Shown here piece by piece: positions 1 to 5,366 of a stretch of 5,370 bases of DNA (position 1 is its first letter; each line of letters starts with the position of its first letter). Below the pieces are notes generated by a model that did no database searches, was not told the origin of the DNA, and saw only the letters and a program-made list of their open reading frames with translations. Made by a program: the position numbers and the translations under genes. This DNA is from Candidatus Daviesbacteria bacterium (GTDB lineage: Bacteria; Patescibacteria; Microgenomatia; Daviesbacterales; UBA10151), in assembly GCA_030648435.1 (NCBI GenBank), contig JAUSHE010000016.1, forward strand, positions 1 to 5,370. The letters are read 5' to 3'.

Positions 1-1109
1 ATCGATGTTTTACCGGTTCCCGGAGGTCCGACGAAACAAAGAATAGGCCCTTTCATTTTGCCCGCCAGCTTATAAACTGCCAAATATTCCAAAATCCGCT
101 CTTTAACTTTTTTCAAACCATAATGATCTTCATCTAAAATTCCTTCTGCTTGTTTTAAATTAACTTTACTTTTTTTGCCCAGCTTCCATGGAAGATCCGT
201 CAGCCATTCCAGATAATTTCTGATATAACCTGCCTCGGGATTGTATGAGGACATTTTGGCAAGTCTTCCCAGTTCTTTCCTGGCCCGTTCCAATACTTCT
301 TTAGGCATACCTGCTTTTTTAATTTTTAATTCAAATTCCTTTATTTCCTGATGTTCGCTGTCAGAACCGCCTAATTCTTCTTCAATACTTTTCATTTGCT
401 CTTTTAAGATGGCTTCTTTTGTCATCTTTGACACTCGCTCTTGTGTTTGCTGATTTAGTTTTCGAGAAATTTCCAAAATCCTAACTTCTTTTGCCAACAG
501 TTCTGAGAGTCTTTGTAACCTATCCTGTGCAGAGATCATTTCCAGAATCTGCTGTTTATCTATGGTTTTAAAATCAATAGACTGTGTAATAGAGTTAATC
601 AGCTGATTCGGATCGTCGCTATAAGTAAACAGGGACCAGTTGGCAAAGTTGCTTTGATCAAAGAAAGGATTGCCCCCCAGTTCAAGATAACACCTAACCT
701 GTTCCCTGACAGTTCTTACCAGCGCTTCTGTTTGTTCGGTTTTTTCATAAAGATCGGGGATTTCTTCTATTTCTGCCTCAAGGCATGGTTCAACTTTAGT
801 AAAGCTCTTAAGATAAACCCTGCTTAAACCTTCTGCCTGCAGAGTATATTCACCTTCAGGGTTTTTCACTACCCGCCTGATTAAACAGACTGTCCCTACC
901 TTATAAAGATCCTTCTCAGATGGATCTTCAATCCTGGAATTTTTTTGGGTCACAAAGACTATTAATTTGTCCGTATTCCATGCCACGTCTATCGCTGATT
1001 TTGATTTCGGCCTGCCGGATATAATCGGGACTGAATTGCCAGGAAAGATAACCGTATCCCTTAGCGGCCCAACCGGCATGGTGGGCTTTAGTTTCAGGGG
1101 TTCATTCAT
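1..1109 (-). CDS. lon: ATP-dependent protease Lon, N-terminal part (cut by window edge)
   Basis: Lon is a cytosolic homo-oligomeric AAA+ serine protease that unfolds and degrades misfolded and some regulatory proteins. The 369 visible codons begin with the N-terminal LON substrate-binding domain (about residues 11-205, opening MPVGPLRDTVIFPG, a family hallmark). A charged helical region follows (about 206-285, with KEAILKEQMKSIEEELG), then the segment YIRNYLEWLTDLPW (295-308) leading into the AAA+ module. The Walker A loop GPPGTGKTS (361-369) is the last thing before the edge. Walker B, the sensor residues and the Ser-Lys protease domain lie outside; Lon is usually near 800 residues, so somewhat under half is seen. 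The ATG at 1109 is chosen because an apparent promoter ends 10 nt before it; an in-frame ATG at residue 11 (1079) also fits the family start. Neither has a Shine-Dalgarno sequence. A CIRCE operator sits just upstream. No frameshift is visible. Confidence 0.96.
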   Translation of the reverse strand, partial: MNEPLKLKPTMPVGPLRDTVIFPGNSVPIISGRPKSKSAIDVAWNTDKLIVFVTQKNSRIEDPSEKDLYKVGTVCLIRRVVKNPEGEYTLQAEGLSRVYLKSFTKVEPCLEAEIEEIPDLYEKTEQTEALVRTVREQVRCYLELGGNPFFDQSNFANWSLFTYSDDPNQLINSITQSIDFKTIDKQQILEMISAQDRLQRLSELLAKEVRILEISRKLNQQTQERVSKMTKEAILKEQMKSIEEELGGSDSEHQEIKEFELKIKKAGMPKEVLERARKELGRLAKMSSYNPEAGYIRNYLEWLTDLPWKLGKKSKVNLKQAEGILDEDHYGLKKVKERILEYLAVYKLAGKMKGPILCFVGPPGTGKTS

Positions 1110-1114
1110 AATAG

Positions 1115-1141
1115 TTAGCAGTTTAATAGCTTGAGTGCTAA
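1115..1141 (-). promoter_or_regulatory. CIRCE operator (HrcA binding site) upstream of lon
   Basis: On the minus strand the arms are TTAGCACTC (1141-1133) and AACTGCTAA (1123-1115), separated by exactly 9 bases. The known CIRCE consensus is TTAGCACTC-N9-GAGTGCTAA: the first arm is a 9/9 match and the second 7/9, with the correct spacer. CIRCE is bound by the heat-shock repressor HrcA. Here it ends 5 nt before the lon ATG, overlaps the cobO stop codon (1138-1140), and covers the spacer and -10 of the inferred lon promoter, so bound HrcA should block RNA polymerase. The arm matches and spacing are seen directly; HrcA control is inferred because no hrcA gene is in the window. Confidence 0.85.
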
Positions 1142-1148
1142 AAGTCAA
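1120..1148 (-). promoter_or_regulatory. sigma70-type promoter of lon
   Basis: The minus strand has TTGACT (-35, 1148-1143; 5/6 to consensus), a 17-bp spacer, and TAAACT (-10, 1125-1120; 4/6). The -35 lies within the last codons of cobO. A transcription start about 7 nt after the -10 would fall near 1113, leaving only some 3-4 nt before the lon ATG at 1109. The CIRCE palindrome overlaps the spacer and -10, the usual geometry for repression. The -10 is weak, so confidence is moderate. Confidence 0.55.
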
Positions 1149-1665
1149 TACCCTTTTTCGCCAAGATGCCCTGCTGGTACGGATGTTTTACCACTTTCAT
1201 TTCAGTTACTAAATCTGCCATTTCTATCAATTTTTTTGATACATGATGACCGGTTAATACCAAATCCGAATTTTCTGGCTTATCTGCCATTAATTTCAAA
1301 ACCAAACTCTCAGCAAGTAATCCTGCTGCAGCAGCGCCAATAATTTCATCTGCCACTACTAAATCCCATTTCCCAATGGTAACTTCTTTATATAGTGTGT
1401 CAAAAGTTTCCCTGGCTGCCTTTTGATGTTCTTTTAATGGCAGTTTATCTCCTAAAATTTTAACAAAACCCGCTCCCCCCTGAATGATTTTAATATTTAG
1501 CTTTTTAAGAGATTTAAGCTCACCGGAGAAACTATTTTTGCCAAACTGAACTACCAGAATTTTTTTATTATACCCGGCAGCACGTACAGCTAATCCCAAC
1601 GCCGCCGTCGTCTTCCCTTTCCCTTCACCGGTATAAATAATAACCAACCCTTTTTCTTCACTCAT
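1138..1665 (-). CDS. cobO: cob(I)alamin/cob(I)yrinic acid a,c-diamide adenosyltransferase (CobA/CobO/BtuR family)
   Basis: This cytosolic enzyme transfers the 5'-deoxyadenosyl group of ATP to Co(I) corrinoid, producing the adenosylcobalamin type of cofactor. The 175-residue length is typical for the family. Visible signatures are the unusual P-loop GEGKGKTT (13-20), which in this family binds ATP in reversed orientation, VVQF (38-41), the acidic VVADEI strand end (103-108), LTG (137-139), and the strongly conserved tail from ADLVTEM through VKHP (159-162) to KKGIDF (170-175). Two usual positions differ: the family often has DEIN or DELT where this has DEII, and TGR where this has TGHH. The gene starts 9 nt after the nrdJ stop with no Shine-Dalgarno sequence, so it is probably read by translational coupling or from the candidate internal promoter. 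No other corrin synthesis gene is visible, so it more likely adenosylates scavenged corrinoid for NrdJ than serves de novo synthesis. The family is certain; cobO versus btuR is only naming. Confidence 0.95.
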   Translation of the reverse strand: MSEEKGLVIIYTGEGKGKTTAALGLAVRAAGYNKKILVVQFGKNSFSGELKSLKKLNIKIIQGGAGFVKILGDKLPLKEHQKAARETFDTLYKEVTIGKWDLVVADEIIGAAAAGLLAESLVLKLMADKPENSDLVLTGHHVSKKLIEMADLVTEMKVVKHPYQQGILAKKGIDF

Positions 1666-1671
1666 GAAAAG

Positions 1672-1680
1672 ATTTTAGCA
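1672..1680 (-). promoter_or_regulatory. candidate internal extended -10 element before cobO
   Basis: The minus strand carries TGC-TAAAAT (TG at 1680-1679, hexamer 1677-1672; 5/6 to TATAAT) across the nrdJ stop codon, six nt before the cobO ATG. A start about 7 nt downstream would fall on the A of that ATG, giving a leaderless cobO mRNA. No convincing -35 lies 16-19 bp upstream, and a TAA stop codon readily makes such a hexamer by chance, so this is only a candidate. Confidence 0.25.
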
Positions 1681-4170
1681 CATGGAGTAACCACAGGAGT
1701 GACATTTCTTGCAGCCTTCTTCCATCACAAAAGAAACGCTGCCGCATTCCGGGCAAAGATCTGCATTAGTGGTAGGTATCGTCAGATTAAGCGGTATTGT
1801 CTCCATGCCTTCTGTTTGCGGAGTCAAGCTTAAATCTTCTGTCAACACTTTAGCAATTGCATCTGCCAAACTTTGCACTCTGTTTTTTCCGAAACCAACT
1901 GACGATGCTCCTCCGATTCCCCGCAGTTGTCCGACAATTTTTAAAGCCACTGCTTTTGGATCCGTCTCTTTCGTTCCTCTTGCCAATCTTAAAGATAAGG
2001 ATACCAATCTTCCCATCGCTTCCGCATCTGCCATTGTGTGCATGCCTGCCCGGCCAACTGTTACAAACACTTCAAATGGCTGATCCTGCTCATCACGGTT
2101 CACGGTAATAAAAGCTTCTCCTACCGGCGTTGAAACTTTATAAGTTCTACCCTTAAGAATCATTGGTCTTTCAGCCACAGGAGCAACCGGATCTTCTTTG
2201 CTTTGCAAGGAAGAAGAAACATTTAAAACTTGGGTACTTTTTGACCCATCCCTGTAAATAGTAATACCGTTACATCCCATCTGATAAGCCATTAAATAGG
2301 CGTCCCGGACATCATCTCTTGTCGCAGAATTCGGCAAATTAACTGTTTTTGAAACACCGTTATCGGTAAAGCCTTGAAAAGCCGCCTGCATTTTGACATG
2401 CCAGACAGGTTCAATCTCCGGAGCCGTCACGAAAACTTTTTGGTAGTCTTCCGGTACACCCGCTAAACCTGTAACCGATCCATTTTCCAAAACTTTAGCA
2501 GCCAGATCATCATTATAAAAACCCGCTTTTTTTGCTGTTTCTACAAATGTCTGGTTGGCAATGGTTAAAATCCTATACTCATCACCCTTGCCTTTTGCTT
2601 TGTGTATATAGGCCAGGGCAAACACAGGCTCAATACCTGATGAACAGTCACCAATAATAGAAATTGTACCTGTTGGAGCAATTGTAGTTATTGTGGAATT
2701 TCTAATTGGCTTTTTATCTACATAAATAGAATATGCCCAATTTGGAAAAGTTCCTTTGTCCTGAGCTAGCTCTTCTGATTTTTTATGGCCTTCTTCATTA
2801 ATAAATTTCATCAATTTTTCAGCCAGCTCCAAAGCTTTATCAGAGTTATAAGGAATTTTAAGCTTAAAAAGCAAATCAGCAAAACCCATTACACCCAAAC
2901 CTATTCTTCTATTTTTATGAACCTGGTCATAGATTGGTTTCAAAGTATAAGGGTTTGTCTGCACTACATTATCCAAAAAGTGTACTGCCAATCTGGTGGT
3001 TTCCCTTAGTTTTTCCCAATTTACACTGTCTTCTAAAACAAATTTACCGAGATTTATGGATCCTAAATTGCATGCATCCCAAGGCGCCAGGGGTTGTTCG
3101 CCACATGGGTTTGTGGCTTCAATATGCTCTAAACTAGGTACCGGGTTGGCAGGGGAATTGTTAATTCTATCAATAAATATCAGTCCCGGATCACCTGTTT
3201 TCCAGGCTCTTTCAATTATTTCATCAAAAACTTCTTTTGCATTAAGCTTGCCGACAATTTCTCCATTGTGAGAAGCAATCAAATCATAGTCCTCTTCTTT
3301 TTCAAGCGCTTCCATAAATTTAGAAGTTACAGCAACGGAAATATTAAAATTGGAAATCTGCCTGTCTAAAAGTAAGGTCTTGGCGAAGTCCCGGGCATTA
3401 TCATCAGGTAAAAGTTGAGCAATGCCTTCATAGATCGGTTTATTCAAATCATCCAATTCTGCTTTGCAGCGGATAAATTCCAAAACATCCGGATGGTCAA
3501 CCCGTAAAACACCCATATTGGCTCCACGTCTGGTTCCGCCCTGTTTTATAGATTCTGTTGCGGCATTAAACACCCGCAAAAACGACACAGGGCCGGATGC
3601 CACACCACCCGTAGTATTAACAATGGAACCTGCAGGGCGGAGTCTGGAAAATGCAAAACCGGTGCCTCCCCCTGTCTGGTGAATTAATGCGGCATATTTA
3701 ATGGAATCAAAAATCTCCGGCAGAGAATCACCTACAGGAAGAACAAAACAAGCCGAATACTGCAGCCCGTTTTGCTTTCCGGCATTCATAATAGTTGGAG
3801 AATTAGGTAAAAATTCCTGCTTTACCATTACGGTATAAAAACTCTTTGCCAAATTCATAACCTCCTTGGGAGCTGCTTTAAAATCAAAATCACCTGAAGC
3901 AATATCGTAGGCTATATGCCAAAACCTCTCAGCTACAGTTTCTACGATTTCCAAATTACCACCTTTTAATAGATATCTTTCCTGCAGGATTTTGTTGGAA
4001 CTTTCAGAAAAAGTAGGTGTAGGGAGATCCTGCGGTATCTCGGGGATTTTTTTGTATCGTGGAATAAATCTATTCTCAAAATTGCGGTTATTTTTTGCCA
4101 GTCCGTTTGATTTGTGGTGAATTCTCGGCATGGCAACAATTTGTGATGTAGTAACTGTTTTTTTTGTCAT
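1675..4170 (-). CDS. nrdJ: vitamin B12-dependent (class II) ribonucleoside-diphosphate reductase NrdJ
   Basis: NrdJ reduces ribonucleotides to deoxyribonucleotides in the cytosol, using adenosylcobalamin to form a transient thiyl radical, independently of oxygen. The 831 residues match the usual size. The catalytic barrel holds SACFVLP with redox Cys141, TGGGTGFAFSRLRP (166-179), GGTRRGANMG (211-220), NPCGEQPL (354-361) with Asn354, thiyl Cys356 and Glu358, and Cys367 eleven residues later, the likely redox partner of Cys141. The APTGTIS loop (498-504) should bind substrate phosphate. A TSCPD-type domain follows (about 668-776), then a zinc-ribbon-like tail with Cys806, 809, 820, 823, 826 and terminal Cys831 that would reload the active-site disulfide. 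No N-terminal ATP-cone and no intein are seen; the first 50 residues are a basic, poorly ordered-looking extension. The ATG overlaps the nrdR stop as ATGA, and the purine-rich end of nrdR could serve as a weak ribosome site. All key residues are intact. Confidence 0.98.
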   Translation of the reverse strand: MTKKTVTTSQIVAMPRIHHKSNGLAKNNRNFENRFIPRYKKIPEIPQDLPTPTFSESSNKILQERYLLKGGNLEIVETVAERFWHIAYDIASGDFDFKAAPKEVMNLAKSFYTVMVKQEFLPNSPTIMNAGKQNGLQYSACFVLPVGDSLPEIFDSIKYAALIHQTGGGTGFAFSRLRPAGSIVNTTGGVASGPVSFLRVFNAATESIKQGGTRRGANMGVLRVDHPDVLEFIRCKAELDDLNKPIYEGIAQLLPDDNARDFAKTLLLDRQISNFNISVAVTSKFMEALEKEEDYDLIASHNGEIVGKLNAKEVFDEIIERAWKTGDPGLIFIDRINNSPANPVPSLEHIEATNPCGEQPLAPWDACNLGSINLGKFVLEDSVNWEKLRETTRLAVHFLDNVVQTNPYTLKPIYDQVHKNRRIGLGVMGFADLLFKLKIPYNSDKALELAEKLMKFINEEGHKKSEELAQDKGTFPNWAYSIYVDKKPIRNSTITTIAPTGTISIIGDCSSGIEPVFALAYIHKAKGKGDEYRILTIANQTFVETAKKAGFYNDDLAAKVLENGSVTGLAGVPEDYQKVFVTAPEIEPVWHVKMQAAFQGFTDNGVSKTVNLPNSATRDDVRDAYLMAYQMGCNGITIYRDGSKSTQVLNVSSSLQSKEDPVAPVAERPMILKGRTYKVSTPVGEAFITVNRDEQDQPFEVFVTVGRAGMHTMADAEAMGRLVSLSLRLARGTKETDPKAVALKIVGQLRGIGGASSVGFGKNRVQSLADAIAKVLTEDLSLTPQTEGMETIPLNLTIPTTNADLCPECGSVSFVMEEGCKKCHSCGYSMC

Positions 4171-4607
4171 AGTGTTTCTATTTCTTTCTTAAAATCCTTC
4201 GGGTCAGAAAAAGTGCGGTAGACACTGGCAAAGCGCAGATAGGCGATTGAATCCAGTTTTTTGAGTTCCGAAAGAATCCATTTTCCTAATGTTTGCGACT
4301 GTACTTTCTCCAATCTTTTTGTTCTGATACGACTCTCTATTCTATCAAGTATACTTTCAACTTTATCAATGCCCGGCCTTTTTTCCAGAGCTCTATTTAA
4401 ACCTCTTTGCAATTTTTCCCGCGCATATGGCTCTTTTTTTCCGTCCTTCTTAATTACCAAAATCAGAACTGCAGCCAAAACTTCATAGGTTGTAAAACGC
4501 TTAGAACACTTCAGGCACTCTCTCCGGCGCCTGATTTCTCCGCGTTTCTCAACCGGTCTTTTATCTACAACTTTACTCAATTTACTTTGACAGAAAGGGC
4601 ATTTCAC
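4167..4607 (-). CDS. nrdR: transcriptional repressor NrdR (zinc ribbon plus ATP-cone), GTG start preferred
   Basis: NrdR represses ribonucleotide reductase genes when (d)ATP occupies its ATP-cone. Read from the GTG at 4607 the protein has 146 residues and begins MKCPFC, the normal family start. The DNA-binding zinc ribbon uses Cys3, Cys6, Cys31 and Cys34, with an arginine run at 26-29 and KRFTTYE at 36-42. The ATP-cone follows, with VIKKDGKKEPYAREKL (51-66) and LDSIAYLRFASVYRTF (118-133). An upstream in-frame ATG at 4616 would add three residues (MCF), but it lies only 3 nt after the inferred -10 and so probably at or before the transcription start. Neither start has a Shine-Dalgarno sequence. 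The stop overlaps the nrdJ ATG by four bases, so the two should be co-translated. Two NrdR boxes around its promoter indicate autoregulation together with nrdJ and cobO. Confidence 0.96.
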   Translation of the reverse strand: MKCPFCQSKLSKVVDKRPVEKRGEIRRRRECLKCSKRFTTYEVLAAVLILVIKKDGKKEPYAREKLQRGLNRALEKRPGIDKVESILDRIESRIRTKRLEKVQSQTLGKWILSELKKLDSIAYLRFASVYRTFSDPKDFKKEIETL

Positions 4608-4619
4608 AAAACACATTGT

Positions 4620-4650
4620 AGCATAACATATTGATATCTTAAAGTGTCAA
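4620..4650 (-). promoter_or_regulatory. promoter of the nrdR-nrdJ-cobO operon
   Basis: The minus strand has a perfect TTGACA (-35, 4650-4645), a 19-bp spacer and TATGCT (-10, 4625-4620; 4/6) preceded by an extended TGT. The long spacer is offset by the TG extension. Transcription starting about 7 nt after the -10 would begin near 4613, giving a leader of only about 5 nt before the GTG start at 4607. NrdR box 1 abuts the -35 and box 2 overlaps the -10. Confidence 0.6.
4621..4636 (-). promoter_or_regulatory. NrdR box 2 (degenerate)
   Basis: The minus-strand 16-mer TATCAATATGTTATGC matches 10 of 16 positions of the NrdR consensus ACACwATATATwGTGT, mostly in its centre. Alone it would be unconvincing. 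Support comes from position: it is exactly 15 bp from box 1, the 15-16 bp spacing reported for paired NrdR boxes, which puts both sites on one face of the helix. It covers the -10 of the operon promoter. Confidence 0.5.
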
Positions 4651-4651
4651 T

Positions 4652-4667
4652 ATACAATATATGGTGT
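4652..4667 (-). promoter_or_regulatory. NrdR box 1 (strong)
   Basis: The minus-strand 16-mer ACACCATATATTGTAT matches 14 of 16 positions of the known NrdR-box consensus ACACwATATATwGTGT. It lies directly upstream of the TTGACA -35 of the nrdR promoter, in the only intergenic space before an nrdR-nrdJ operon, which is where the family's operators are found. Confidence 0.8.
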
Positions 4668-4686
4668 ACTTCGGCTGCGCTCAGTA
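4667..4686. repeat. 20-bp imperfect palindrome, likely copy of a dispersed intergenic repeat
   Basis: TACTTCGGCTGCGCTCAGTA has complementary ends (TACT 4667-4670, AGTA 4683-4686) and an inner CG/CG pair (4672-4673 with 4678-4679) closing a GCTG loop, with an uneven internal bulge. It starts 7 nt after the cyclophilin stop codon and shares one base with NrdR box 1. It resembles CACTTCGACTTCGCTCAGTG-like short repeats that I recall from intergenic regions of some bacteria. The terminal C-to-T and G-to-A differences are compensatory, keeping the stem. There is no T-run after it, so it is not an ordinary intrinsic terminator. Only one copy is in this window, so repeat status rests on memory. Confidence 0.45.
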
Positions 4687-4693
4687 TTGATGC

Positions 4694-5323
4694 TTATTGT
4701 GAATTCTGAATAATTATTTTCTGCATCACATCCCCAATGCTTATTTTATCCACCACTTCCTGGCCGGAAATAACAGCGCCAAAAATAGTGTAATTCGGTT
4801 GAAGAGGCGCATCCTTTTTTAATATAAAAAACTGGCTGCCGTTAGTATTTGGCCCTGAATTTGCCATGGCAACTATGCCTTTAACATAATTTCTTTTAAC
4901 CGGCTCATCAGGAAATTGATACCCGGGCCCACCGGATCCTGTACCTGTCGGGTCTCCCCCTTGCACGACCCAATCTTCTACCCTATGAAAAGTTAGCCCG
5001 TCATAAAAACCATTGCTGGATAAAATTATAAAATTAGAAGCTGCCATTGTTGCCTCAGGGTAAATTTGAAGTTGAATGACCCCCTTGGCTGTTTGAATCA
5101 TTGCTTTTTTATTTTGCAGCTGCTCTGGTTTTAAAGTACCGGGAAATTGTGCCAGCGGAGAAGGGGTTTTGTTCAAAAGAAAATCTAAGTCTGAGGATTG
5201 CGGAGACGGTGAGGCTGATATGGTACTTAAATCTTGTTTAAATTTTGACACGGTAAAATAAACTCCTGCTCCAACAATAAAAACAATTAAAAGCATTCCT
5301 AAAACTTTCTGGTTGGTAAACAT
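4694..5323 (-). CDS. membrane-anchored cyclophilin-type peptidyl-prolyl cis-trans isomerase
   Basis: This enzyme isomerises X-Pro peptide bonds and assists folding, probably outside the cytoplasmic membrane. A single hydrophobic helix at about residues 8-25 has no lipobox cysteine and looks like an uncleaved signal anchor. A Ser/Pro/Gln-rich linker follows (about 35-65), then the cyclophilin domain (about 72-207). Catalytic-site features are FHR (112-114, the Arg equivalent to human CypA Arg55), QGGDP (121-125), GTGSGGPGYQFPDE (127-140) and MANSGPNTNGSQFF (153-166). The CypA Trp121 and His126 positions appear as Leu174 and Tyr178, common in bacterial members and usually associated with low cyclosporin sensitivity. 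The loop between FHR and QGGDP is one residue shorter than usual and carries Trp118 where Phe60 is normal. The ATG at 5323 is preceded by a good promoter but no Shine-Dalgarno sequence. It is probably a separate unit from nrdR, although no terminator separates them. Confidence 0.95.
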   Translation of the reverse strand: MFTNQKVLGMLLIVFIVGAGVYFTVSKFKQDLSTISASPSPQSSDLDFLLNKTPSPLAQFPGTLKPEQLQNKKAMIQTAKGVIQLQIYPEATMAASNFIILSSNGFYDGLTFHRVEDWVVQGGDPTGTGSGGPGYQFPDEPVKRNYVKGIVAMANSGPNTNGSQFFILKKDAPLQPNYTIFGAVISGQEVVDKISIGDVMQKIIIQNSQ

Positions 5324-5333
5324 CTGCCAACAC

Positions 5334-5362
5334 TATATACCACCAAAGAAATTTTCTGACAA
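5334..5362 (-). promoter_or_regulatory. promoter of the cyclophilin gene
   Basis: The minus strand has TTGTCA (-35, 5362-5357; 5/6), a 17-bp spacer and TATATA (-10, 5339-5334; 4/6) with an extended TGG in front (5342-5340). An overlapping TATAGT (5337-5332; 5/6, 19-bp spacer) is an alternative -10. The TATATA ends exactly 10 nt before the ATG, so a normal start point would leave a leader of only 3-4 nt. Confidence 0.6.
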
Positions 5363-5366
5363 GGAG
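5361..5366 (+). promoter_or_regulatory. possible Shine-Dalgarno of a divergent gene beyond the right edge
   Basis: The plus strand reads AAGGAG four bases before the window ends. A start codon at normal spacing would lie just outside, near 5372-5378. If real, a gene diverges from the cyclophilin gene and the near-palindromic TATATA at 5334-5339 might serve both directions. Nothing downstream is visible, so this is tentative. Confidence 0.2.

Noticed and set aside
2934..3271. Plus-strand open frames inside nrdJ and similar ones elsewhere in the window
   Set aside because: They run antisense to well-conserved genes, show no recognisable domain, have low-complexity composition and lack starts with ribosome sites or promoters.
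4158..4165. Run of eight A residues (minus strand) at codons 2-5 of nrdJ as a phase-variable tract
   Set aside because: It encodes ordinary lysine codons, is of moderate length in an AT-rich genome, and an essential reductase is an unlikely phase-variable target.
1675..4170. Intein or insertion in nrdJ
   Set aside because: The motifs around Cys356 and the PTGTIS loop are contiguous and the total length is normal for the family.
4667..4686. Intrinsic terminator after the cyclophilin gene
   Set aside because: The stem is short and bulged, and no T-run follows on the minus strand.
4617..4693. Cobalamin riboswitch upstream of the nrdR-nrdJ-cobO operon
   Set aside because: The gap is only 77 bp and is filled by the repeat, NrdR boxes and promoter; a B12 riboswitch needs about 200 nt with a recognisable B12 box, and the inferred leader is about 5 nt.
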